Of a DNA stretch of 64,000 bases, positions 51,377 through 59,489 are shown in pieces (the first letter of the stretch is position 1; the number at the start of each line of letters is the position of its first letter). The stretch is taken from the NCBI RefSeq assembly GCF_901538265.1, contig NZ_LR593886.1, positions 682,001 to 746,000 of the forward strand, written 5' to 3'. Position numbers and translations under genes: made by a program. This DNA comes from Gemmata massiliana. GTDB taxonomy: Bacteria > Planctomycetota > Planctomycetia > Gemmatales > Gemmataceae. The notes beneath the pieces are model-generated. The model was not told the DNA's origin. It ran no database searches and was given only the letters and a program-made list of their open reading frames with translations.

Positions 51377-52858
51377 TTAGCGCCCGACTTTCTCAATCTT
51401 GCGGTACGAAGAGGCCATTTCCTCGTTCATCCGCTTCCGGAGCGCCGGGTCGACGAGGTTCCCGTGGTTCCGCTTGGGGAACAGTTCCACTACAGCATCG
51501 CTCTTGAGGTCCGCGAGCGACTGCTTGAGCAACCGCGTTGCACCTTCCAGGTAGAACGTGTCCTCGTCGCCCATGTACACGTGAATCTTGCCGCCGAGTT
51601 TCGGGCCGAGCGCCTTCCAGTTGCGCTCCAGGACGAGTCGAATGTCGTACTTCTCCCACGTCTTCGCGACCTTCGGGTCGACGGCCCCCGTCGCCCGGTC
51701 CCACAAACGTTGGGGGCGGCCGTCGGCCCCGCGGCGGCTAAAGACCGCTTCAAACGAACCGAGCTGCCCGCCGCGGGTCATGTACTCTTCCATGTCCGAG
51801 AACGGCTTGAAGAACAACATCGGTTTGCCGTTCGTGCGGCCAAGCGGGCGCGGTTTGCCGTCTGTGTCGGTGAACGTGTTCACGCCCTTCGCGTAGAGAT
51901 CGATGAGCTGGAAGTCGCGGAAGTCGACCGGGTCCGGCGCCGTGGACCAGCACCCGGCGAACGTGTCCGGGTACGCGACCTGGAGCCACAAACTGCTCCA
52001 CCCGCCGGACGAATGTCCGGTCGCAAATCGCGTTCCGTTCCCACGATAAATTTTCTCCAGGTGTGGAATCAGTTCCTCCACGAGCGCCCGGCCGACCGGC
52101 CCGTTGTTTTCCGAGTCCGCGAACACGTGGTGCCCGAGCCGGCAGTTCGGGTCGAGCACGACCCAGATCATCTCGGTGCCGTTCACGTCCCACGCTTTGC
52201 GCGCTGCGGCGCCTGCTGCGGCGAAGTGGTTCCCACCGAACCCGGGCACCTCGTACACGACCGGGTACTTGCGGTTCGGTTCCTTTGCGAAGGACGGCGG
52301 GAGTACGACGCCCCCGCGCAGGTGCATCGGCTTACCGTGGAACTTGCTCAGCAGCTTGCTTTCGACCTCGACGAGTTTGACCGTGTCGGTGTCCTTGAAC
52401 TCGCGGGCCTTGACCACCTGATCGAGCTTGAGTTCGATGGTGCCGGACGTTTTGGGGTCGAGTTCGAATTGCTTCGTCTTCGCGTAGACGTTGCCGGGCG
52501 AAGCGAGGAAATCGATCCCGCCCAGGTCGCGGTCCATCACCGCGCTGACGTAATACTCCCCGGGTTTGAGGTCCGCGAGCGGCGCGGGGTAGGCGACGGC
52601 CTTCGTATCGAGAACGAGCGGTTCACCGGGCTTCCAGTTCTTGACGTCCTTGGCGAGCCCCGGTTCGGGCTTGAACCAGTTCATGCCGACGGGGGGAGAA
52701 GCCGCGCTCGAGCGGATCGTCACGTACACGCGCCCGGTGAACGGCACGTCGCACGCGGACTTGTCGAACGCGAGTTTGAATTCCAGTGGTTTCGGATCGG
52801 CCGCGCGTGCGGCGGGCGCGAGCGCGAAAAAGGCGAGGGCGATGAGGGCGGAACGCAT
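51377..52858 (-). CDS. Secreted alpha/beta-hydrolase (esterase-like)
   Basis: 493 residues from the ATG at 52858, with signal peptide RSALIALAFFALAPAARA. An N-terminal beta domain precedes the hydrolase fold. The nucleophile is in GHSSGGWSSLWL (Ser near residue 283). PVVYEVPGFGGNH marks the oxyanion side and KRNHGNL is a likely catalytic His. It resembles the putative-esterase/feruloyl esterase group; substrate unknown. Two terminator-like structures flank it. Confidence 0.8.
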   Translation of the reverse strand: MRSALIALAFFALAPAARAADPKPLEFKLAFDKSACDVPFTGRVYVTIRSSAASPPVGMNWFKPEPGLAKDVKNWKPGEPLVLDTKAVAYPAPLADLKPGEYYVSAVMDRDLGGIDFLASPGNVYAKTKQFELDPKTSGTIELKLDQVVKAREFKDTDTVKLVEVESKLLSKFHGKPMHLRGGVVLPPSFAKEPNRKYPVVYEVPGFGGNHFAAAGAAARKAWDVNGTEMIWVVLDPNCRLGHHVFADSENNGPVGRALVEELIPHLEKIYRGNGTRFATGHSSGGWSSLWLQVAYPDTFAGCWSTAPDPVDFRDFQLIDLYAKGVNTFTDTDGKPRPLGRTNGKPMLFFKPFSDMEEYMTRGGQLGSFEAVFSRRGADGRPQRLWDRATGAVDPKVAKTWEKYDIRLVLERNWKALGPKLGGKIHVYMGDEDTFYLEGATRLLKQSLADLKSDAVVELFPKRNHGNLVDPALRKRMNEEMASSYRKIEKVGR

Positions 52859-52883
52859 GATGTTGGGACCAAACAAATAAAGA

Positions 52884-52964
52884 AAAGAACCGACCGGGTT
52901 CAACAAGATTAGCAGGAGCGGTGGGTCCGTTCCCGTTAATCTTGTTAAACCTGGTCGGTTTCTT
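52884..52964 (-). terminator. 28 bp inverted repeat and U-rich tract after the DUF1549/1553 gene
   Basis: Arms 52884-52911 and 52937-52964 pair with about three mismatches. On the minus strand the repeat starts 16 bases past the stop and is followed by a U-rich stretch of about 20 bases before the esterase start. A strong terminator. Confidence 0.75.
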
Positions 52965-52979
52965 CTTTCGCGCGATCGC

Positions 52980-55508
52980 TTAGTGCCGGAAGAGGAACTC
53001 GCGGGTGTTCACGAGCGCCCAGACCAGGTCTTCCCAGGCTTTGCGCTTGTCGTCGCGCTTGGCGACGTGGTCCAGCGCGATCTGCTTCTCGTCCGCGAAC
53101 GGGGCGCGCCCGAGGGCGGCGAAGTACAGTTCGCTCAGGATCTCGTCGTCCTTCATCTTCGCGGCGAGCAGCTTACCGAGCCGGTTGTTCGCCCCGCGGA
53201 CCTTCTCGTTCACGGTCGGCCCGTTGATGAGTTGCAGGGCTTGCGCGAGGTTCCCGTCACTCTCGCGCTCGCACTCGCACGCCAGTTCGCGGGCGGGTTG
53301 GCCGAACGCCTTCAGGAACGGGTGGTTCACCTCGCCGTCGGGGAGCTGGATCGCCCGCGTGCCCACCGGCAGCCCGGCGAACTTCTCCGGCATCGCGGTG
53401 AAGTCGCAGATCGCGTCCAGCAGTTGCTCGGCGGTGAGCAGCTTCGTCACCGCGTGCGAGAAGTACTTGTTGTCGTCCCGGTTCGAGTCGTTCGGCTGCG
53501 CGGAGAGCTGGTACGTCCGCGACTTCATGATGGTCTTCACCAGCACCTTCATGTCGAACTTGTTCTTGGCGAAGTCCTTCGCGAGCGCGTCGAGCAGTTC
53601 ATCGTTGCACGACGGGTTGGAGTCGCGGAAGTCGTCCACCGGGTCCACGATCCCCTTGCCCATCAGGTGGAACCACACGCGGTTCGCCACCGATTTGCTG
53701 AAGAAGGCGTTCTCCGACGAGGTGAGCCACGCGGCCAGCACCGCGCGCCGGTCCTCGCTCGGCTTCACGTCCGCGTCGCCCGTGCCGATGTAGCGCGGCT
53801 TCATCTGCTTGCCGGTGCGCGGTTGGTTCACCTCGCCGTCGCGCGCGGTGAAAACCACTTCCGCGGTCACGGCGCCGTTTTGGGGCTTGGCCCCGATGGT
53901 CGGTTCCGGCTTGGTCCGCACGCGGGCGAACCACGCGGCCATGCCGTAGTAGTCGTCCTGGCTCCAGCGCTCGAACGGGTGGTTGTGGCACTTCGCGCAC
54001 TGCATCCGCACCCCGAGGAACAGTTGCGCGGTCGTCTCCGCGAGCGCGGTCGGGTCTTTCGCGATGCGGTAGTAGTTCGCGGGCGGGTTCGAGTAGGAGT
54101 TCCCGTTGGCGGTGATGACCTCCTGCACGATCTTGTCCATCGGCGTGTTCTTCAGGAAGTGCCCGCGGAGCCACGCCTGCATGCCGTAGCTGCCCTTCAC
54201 CTGGATCGTCTTGCGGCTCGAGCGCAGCACGTCGGCCCACTTGAGCGCCCAGAAGTCCGCGAACTCCGGCGTGTCGACGAGCGCGTCGATGAGCTTGTCG
54301 CGCTTCTTCGCGTCCTTGTCCGCGAGGAAGGCCTTGGCCTCGTCGGTCGTGGGCATCCGGCCGATGCAGTCGAGGTACGCCCGGCGCACGAACTCGTGGT
54401 CCTCGCTCAGTTCAGAGGGCGCGATGCTCATCTGCTTGAGTTTGGCGAACGTGTGCGTGTCCACGAAGTTCGTTTCGGCCGGGTTGGGCCACACGAACCC
54501 GTCGCGCGGTTCGAGATAGGTGATGCGGACCGCGACCAGTTCTTCGAGGTACCGGCACAGGATCGCGACCTCGCCCGAGCGCTTGAACTCGACCATCCCG
54601 GTCGGCGTAACGTCCGCGATGGACGGGTCGCTGCTGCTGAAGTTCGTGAGCCGGGTCACGTCGCGCTGGGAGTCGTCGGCGAACGTGACCACGACGCCCA
54701 GTTGCTGCCACTTGCTCGGGGCCTTCAGCAGGCGCGCCGGCGGGGTGACTTCGACCTTCTTCACGGCCGGCAGCGACGGGGCGTCGTCCTTCAGCCCCTC
54801 CGCGAGCCACGCGGTCACGACCTCGCCGGGCACGCTGGTCGCGCCGAACCGCTGGCCGCCTTCGTGCGGAACGCGGCCCACGCCCTTGAGCAGCAAGAGG
54901 CTCTGTTCCGGGTCGTGCTTCCCGGTGCGCCGGCCGAACTGCTCGCGCGTGAGTTGCAGGTAGTCCGCGGCCGGGTCGAACCCGCGGAGCGAGAGCTTGA
55001 AGCCGTTTTTACCGCTCGGCGTGCCGTGACACGCGCCCATGTTACACCCGCCCACGTTCATCGCGGCAATCACGTCGCGGCGGAAGCTAACCGGGGCGGC
55101 TTTGTCCATTCCGGCAACGGTCACGGCCACGCGGACCTCTTTGCCGTTCGCGCGAACGGTGACGGTCGCGTTTCCGTTCTTCTTGGGCCGCAGGTACCCA
55201 CCTTCTTGCAGATCGACCACGCCGGTCGGTTCGACCTTCAAATCGACCACGCCGGTCAGGTCGCGCACCGATCCGTCGCCGTACTTCCCGCTGACGACAA
55301 GCTGGCGGGCGTCTCTTACCCCACTGAGCGTCACGGTTTGCGGGAACGCTTCGATAGTGGCGGGCTGGCCGATGACGGCCTTGCGCTCTTCCGCCTCAAC
55401 CGGCGGGGCCGCGAACGCGGGAGCTGTGGTCGCGAGTGCGAATGCCAATCCAAAACCCCGCGCGCAAGCGGAGAGAGAAAATCGCGTTCGAGCGAGATCG
55501 AATTGCAT
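52980..55508 (-). CDS. DUF1549/DUF1553 cytochrome-like secreted protein
   Basis: 842 residues with a signal peptide (RGFGLAFALATTAPAFAAPP). After an Ig-like segment (about 40-130) comes a cysteine-rich DUF1549 opening GGCNMGACHGTPSGKNGF, with a Cys-His element. A CxxCH motif, MQCAKCHNHPFERWS near residue 504, looks heme-binding. DUF1553 follows (NRVWFHLMGKGIVDPVDDFR). These proteins are typical of planctomycetes and usually pair with DUF1501 proteins. No DUF1501 gene lies on either side here. Confidence 0.9.
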   Translation of the reverse strand: MQFDLARTRFSLSACARGFGLAFALATTAPAFAAPPVEAEERKAVIGQPATIEAFPQTVTLSGVRDARQLVVSGKYGDGSVRDLTGVVDLKVEPTGVVDLQEGGYLRPKKNGNATVTVRANGKEVRVAVTVAGMDKAAPVSFRRDVIAAMNVGGCNMGACHGTPSGKNGFKLSLRGFDPAADYLQLTREQFGRRTGKHDPEQSLLLLKGVGRVPHEGGQRFGATSVPGEVVTAWLAEGLKDDAPSLPAVKKVEVTPPARLLKAPSKWQQLGVVVTFADDSQRDVTRLTNFSSSDPSIADVTPTGMVEFKRSGEVAILCRYLEELVAVRITYLEPRDGFVWPNPAETNFVDTHTFAKLKQMSIAPSELSEDHEFVRRAYLDCIGRMPTTDEAKAFLADKDAKKRDKLIDALVDTPEFADFWALKWADVLRSSRKTIQVKGSYGMQAWLRGHFLKNTPMDKIVQEVITANGNSYSNPPANYYRIAKDPTALAETTAQLFLGVRMQCAKCHNHPFERWSQDDYYGMAAWFARVRTKPEPTIGAKPQNGAVTAEVVFTARDGEVNQPRTGKQMKPRYIGTGDADVKPSEDRRAVLAAWLTSSENAFFSKSVANRVWFHLMGKGIVDPVDDFRDSNPSCNDELLDALAKDFAKNKFDMKVLVKTIMKSRTYQLSAQPNDSNRDDNKYFSHAVTKLLTAEQLLDAICDFTAMPEKFAGLPVGTRAIQLPDGEVNHPFLKAFGQPARELACECERESDGNLAQALQLINGPTVNEKVRGANNRLGKLLAAKMKDDEILSELYFAALGRAPFADEKQIALDHVAKRDDKRKAWEDLVWALVNTREFLFRH

Positions 55509-56019
55509 GGCGTAGTCCTCGCGAGTGCGGCGAGCCGGACCATCAGCGCCCGGTGGGGTGGGTGAGGTAGAACGCGGACTGCGGTAGGCTGGTGCAGGTG
55601 TGAACAGCCATTAGCATAAACCGGCAGGCGGCGCCGAGCGAGAGGAAAACACAGAACCTCGCTGCGTCGCTTTGTTGGTGAGAAATTGGCTGAAATTCAA
55701 GCGTTTCGGTCGCTCGACTCCTCCTGGATCGTGAGAGAGGCCGAAAAACTTTTCGCGCCCCACGCGAATCATCGTTACCTGATCGTTACCTCAGTACGGC
55801 GGTTCTCGATCGTCTAAACGGTAGGTGGCTCCGTGAAGATTCGGACGATTACACGAATTCGCGCAGAACGGTCGGCGCGAATCGGAAACGTCTCCTACAG
55901 TGGAGTGCCCCGTGGTCCGAAGCCCCGAACACGAGCCGGTGGGCACGGAACGGCCGACCGATAACACGATAGGAATTTGCCGCCGGAGCAATAGCAATTG
56001 CCGACGCGGTGCGTCGCCC
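55509..56019. other. Gene-free region with a short tandem repeat
   Basis: 511 bases between divergent genes. The word ATCGTTACCT occurs twice, starting at 55771 and 55782, spaced one helical turn apart. This could be a pair of regulator sites. I see no gene; a GTG at 55900 would extend the downstream frame by 40 residues but with no family content. Confidence 0.5.
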
Positions 56020-57378
56020 ATGCACACCACCCACCCGATTGCGGACCGCGACGCGCTGCTGGAAGCGGCCTGTACCGCCGGGTTGTTCACCCCCAATCAA
56101 ATTCAAAAAGCCGTAGACCGCACGACGCCCGGCCCCGCACGCACCGCGGCCCGCGCCCTCGTGACGTCCGGGCTGCTCACGCAGTTCCAGGTCGATCGCC
56201 TGCTCGCCGGGCGCACCGACGGGTTCCGGATCGGCCCGTACATCGTCCTCGACCAGATCGGGCGCGGGGCGATGAGCTGCGTGTACAAGGCGAAGCACCA
56301 GACGATGAACCGGTCGGTCGCGATCAAGGTGTTCGCCGCCGATCTGACGCGGACCGCTGAGGAACGCCAGGCGTTTCAGAGTGCGGCGCAGGCGGCCGGT
56401 AAACTCACGCACACGAACATCGTCACGGCCTTCGACGCGAACGAGCTGCACGACCGGTTCTACCTCGTGCTGGAACTGGTGGACGGCCCGAGCCTGGACG
56501 CGCTCGTTCGGCAACACGGCCCGCTCCCGGTGGGGGAGGCGTGTGAGTTCGTGCGGCAACTCGCGCACGGATTGAGTCATGCCCACGACCACGGAATGGT
56601 TCACCGCGCCCTGGAACCGAGCGGGATTCTCGTCACGCGGGCGACACCGTCCGCGCGGTCCGCGGCCAAGATCGCGAACTTCGGCGTCCCGCGGTTCGAG
56701 ATCGGGGCGCCCGATTTCGCCGCGCCGGAACAATTCCGCGCTCCCGCGACGGTCGATGCACGCACCGATCTGTACTCGCTCGGCTGTGTCTTCTACTTCC
56801 TTCTGACCGGGCACGCACCGTTTACGGGCGGTACGGGGGGAGAGATCACGCGCCGGCAGTTGCTGGAAGACGCCCCGCGTGTTGATCGCTTGCGCCCGGA
56901 CGTGCCGCCCGGAGTGGCCGCGATCGTTCACCGACTGTTGATGAAGTTACCCGGCGAGCGGTTCGCGTCCGCCGCGGAACTGATTAGCCACCTCGACGCG
57001 GTTCACGTGCCGGTTGCGCCCGGGTCCGGGTACATCAGCTTCGATACACCGATCGCCATACCGTACCCCTACGACAGCGGCTACCTTACCGGGCACTACG
57101 GCCAGCCGGACGGCTCGGGCGCGTACCCGCTGTCGCACTCGGGGTTCGGGCTCCCGGTTGTGGAGCCGTCGCCGTGGGAACAGATCACCGACGAGGTCGT
57201 GTGCGAAGTGACCGCGGTGGATTTGAGGAACGCGCCCGCCCCGCGAAAGGTGCTCAAGCTCAACCCGTCCGTTCACCGCGAACCGGCGCCGCTCTGGAAG
57301 AACGCCGGGTTCCTCGTCGGCGCCGTGCTGCTGGCCTTTATGTGCGTCGGCGCGGTCATCAGGCTGGTGGCGAAGTAG
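56020..57378 (+). CDS. Protein kinase-fold pseudokinase with C-terminal membrane helix
   Basis: 452 residues. A kinase fold is clear from IGPYIVLDQIGRGAMSCVYK to FAAPEQFR and later SLGCVFYFLLTGHAPF. The ATP-site lysine is kept (K103 in VAIKVF). But the alphaC glutamate position reads Ala (FQSAAQA, A122), the HRD motif is HRALEPSG (Asp to Ala197, catalytic Lys and Asn also lost), and DFG is NFG (N220). It should therefore not phosphorylate proteins. A helix near the end (FLVGAVLLAFMCVGAVI) anchors it. Start at 56020 is preferred; no clear ribosome site. The stop overlaps the convergent MFS gene by 20 bases. Confidence 0.85.
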   Translation: MHTTHPIADRDALLEAACTAGLFTPNQIQKAVDRTTPGPARTAARALVTSGLLTQFQVDRLLAGRTDGFRIGPYIVLDQIGRGAMSCVYKAKHQTMNRSVAIKVFAADLTRTAEERQAFQSAAQAAGKLTHTNIVTAFDANELHDRFYLVLELVDGPSLDALVRQHGPLPVGEACEFVRQLAHGLSHAHDHGMVHRALEPSGILVTRATPSARSAAKIANFGVPRFEIGAPDFAAPEQFRAPATVDARTDLYSLGCVFYFLLTGHAPFTGGTGGEITRRQLLEDAPRVDRLRPDVPPGVAAIVHRLLMKLPGERFASAAELISHLDAVHVPVAPGSGYISFDTPIAIPYPYDSGYLTGHYGQPDGSGAYPLSHSGFGLPVVEPSPWEQITDEVVCEVTAVDLRNAPAPRKVLKLNPSVHREPAPLWKNAGFLVGAVLLAFMCVGAVIRLVAK

Positions 57379-58726
57379 GCTTCTCGACGGGCTTCGTCGC
57401 ATCGAGCATCAGTCCACAGATGGCAGCGATAACGTAACACGTCGCACAAATCGCGAACGCGGCTTCCCACCCACCGATCCGTTTCGTTTCGCCCAACAAC
57501 CGCGGCGAAAGTGCCGCGCCGAAGTTGCCCAGCATGTTCCCGAAGCCGAGCGCGGCCCCGACGCTCTTTCCGCCCACGTCCTGGGCGTAAGCCCACACGG
57601 ACGGAATCCCCAAGTCCTGGCAGAACGCCATCAGCGCTAGCGCTGTGACCGCGAACCACAGTCCAGGGGCCGAACTCAGAACCGCGCACATCGCGGCCCC
57701 CAGCGCCATCGTCGTCGCGATGGGCACGCTCCGCCCCCACCGGGCGCCGAGCCGCTGGCGGATCGCGTCCGTTACCATCCCGCCGACGATCATGCCTACG
57801 CACCCCGCGAGGAGCACGCCGGTTTGAATGGTGCTGCGCAGCGAGATGTCTACGTTCGCGTCCTTCAAGTAGGTCGGGAGCAACGTGACGAGGAACGCCC
57901 ACGAAATGTTGTTGCAGAACTGGAGCGTGCCGAAGAACCACATGCCCCGGTTACTGGCGAGCGTGATGAGTTGGCGCTTGAACGGCGGAGGTGCGGTGTT
58001 CACGGGTGGAGTCGCGTGTTCGCCGATTTCAGGTTCTGCTCCCGGAGGTACGGGCGGAAGCGCGTGCCAGTCGGCTCCCGAGTCTTGTTCGGGGACCACG
58101 CGCGTCGGTTCCGGGTGCGGTTCCGGCGGGTGATCGCGGACAACGAGCCAGAACAAAAGCGCAACGACTAAACCGCACACACCGTACAGAACGAACACGC
58201 CGCGCCAGTTCATCCCGGATTCGCCCGCAGCGATGCCCGCAATGGCGACGCCTGCGAGGAGCTTGCCGAGTGTCGTGGTGAGCGTCGGTGCGAACGCTCC
58301 GCCAACGCGCCCGCCCAGCGAAACCACCGAGTTGAAGCGCCCGCGTTCGTCTGGGCGCGCCCACCGCTTGATGAGACTGGCCGCGGCCGGGTACGCGCCG
58401 GCCTCGGACAAGCCCAGGAGCAGCCGCACCCCGAATAGCGCCCCGAACGACCACGCCAGCCCGGTCATTGCCGTGACCACCGACCACAGCGCGATCGACA
58501 CGCTGAGGACGAGGCGCGGGCCGTACCGGTCCGCGAGCGCCCCCACCGGGATCTGGAACAGGGCGTAAGTGAAGAAGAACGCACCGAGCGCGCTTTCTTT
58601 CTGCTCCTCGCTCAGCGCGAGATCGGTCTGAATAGGATCCGCGAGAATCGAGATACAAACGCGATCGATGTACAGCAGTAGTGCGGCGAAAGCGGTGATA
58701 CCGACGATGAAATAGCGCTGGGGCAT
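57359..58726 (-). CDS. MFS transporter (anion/sugar-acid-like)
   Basis: 455 residues with about twelve membrane helices. Signatures: LYIDRVCISI in helix 1, then ALADRYGPRLVL in the loop after helix 2. A Pro-rich insert of about 45 residues (EPHPEPTRVVPEQDSGADWH) sits in the central loop. The layout fits the anion:cation symporter group (hexuronate or glucarate carriers), but the substrate is not assigned. ATG at 58726 follows CGGAGCACC. Confidence 0.85.
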   Translation of the reverse strand: MPQRYFIVGITAFAALLLYIDRVCISILADPIQTDLALSEEQKESALGAFFFTYALFQIPVGALADRYGPRLVLSVSIALWSVVTAMTGLAWSFGALFGVRLLLGLSEAGAYPAAASLIKRWARPDERGRFNSVVSLGGRVGGAFAPTLTTTLGKLLAGVAIAGIAAGESGMNWRGVFVLYGVCGLVVALLFWLVVRDHPPEPHPEPTRVVPEQDSGADWHALPPVPPGAEPEIGEHATPPVNTAPPPFKRQLITLASNRGMWFFGTLQFCNNISWAFLVTLLPTYLKDANVDISLRSTIQTGVLLAGCVGMIVGGMVTDAIRQRLGARWGRSVPIATTMALGAAMCAVLSSAPGLWFAVTALALMAFCQDLGIPSVWAYAQDVGGKSVGAALGFGNMLGNFGAALSPRLLGETKRIGGWEAAFAICATCYVIAAICGLMLDATKPVEKPTSPPA

Positions 58727-58933
58727 GGTGCTCCGAGTGAATCTGCGCGGAACGTGGTCGCGGTGTGTGAGGCGCGCACGTCGGCGCCTGCGGGTGGGAT
58801 CACCGGAGTGTAGCAACTCGGCCGGGGGGATGCACGGAGAAACGCCGCGCGGAGCGGTATTGAAAGCCCACCCGCCCCGCGCGGTACAACATCGCGGTAC
58901 GACTGATTTTTCACCGAACCCGGAACCGGACCG

Positions 58934-59410
58934 ATGGCTTCCCCTCAAGAACTGGCCGATCAGTACCTCGCCGGCGCCGAACAGGTCCGCGCCGCGGTCG
59001 CCGGCATGACCCGCGAGCAACTCGCTGCGCGCCCCGTCGCGAACAAATGGAGCACGCTGGAAGTCGTCTGTCACATCAGCGATTTCGAGTCGGTCCTCGC
59101 CGACCGCATGAAGCGAATCATCGCGCTGGCCAGCGAAGTACCGCTCCTGATGAGCGCGGACGAAACGCTGTTCGCGCAGGAACTCGGGTACAACCAGCGC
59201 GACGCGGAGGAGGAGTTGGCGCTGATCGAAGCGACCCGCAGACAAATGGCGCGCATCATCCGCGGGCTGACCCCAGAACAGCTCCAGCGCACCGGCAACC
59301 ACAACAAGCGCGGGCTGCAAACGCTGGAGCGGGTGATTCAACTGGCGATCAACCACATTCCGCACCACCTCACGTTCATCGGCGAGAAGCGCAAAGCCCT
59401 GGAAGCGTAG
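58934..59410 (+). CDS. DinB-family metal-binding protein
   Basis: 158 residues, a four-helix bundle with histidines that bind a metal: VVCHISDFE (His near 47), and INHIPHHLTFIGE (His pair near 139-143). The DinB/DUF664 family contains thiol transferases and damage-induced proteins; this member's reaction is unknown. No signal peptide. A strong bidirectional hairpin follows the stop. Confidence 0.85.
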   Translation: MASPQELADQYLAGAEQVRAAVAGMTREQLAARPVANKWSTLEVVCHISDFESVLADRMKRIIALASEVPLLMSADETLFAQELGYNQRDAEEELALIEATRRQMARIIRGLTPEQLQRTGNHNKRGLQTLERVIQLAINHIPHHLTFIGEKRKALEA

Positions 59411-59442
59411 GCCCACTCACCGAATTCGGGCTCTACGAACGA

Positions 59443-59473
59443 AAGAAGGCCCACCGTTCTGGTGGGCCTTCTT
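59443..59473. terminator. Bidirectional terminator between convergent genes
   Basis: A perfect 13 bp stem (59443-59455 with 59461-59473, loop GTTCT) between the DinB gene and the giant minus-strand gene. It ends in CTTCTT on the plus strand, so it can act on both. Confidence 0.75.
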
Positions 59474-59489
59474 GATTGGCACGCAATTT

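Noticed and set aside
52983-55565. An 860-codon plus-strand frame over the DUF1549/1553 gene
   Set aside because: Antisense shadow; His/Arg/Val-rich product without domains.
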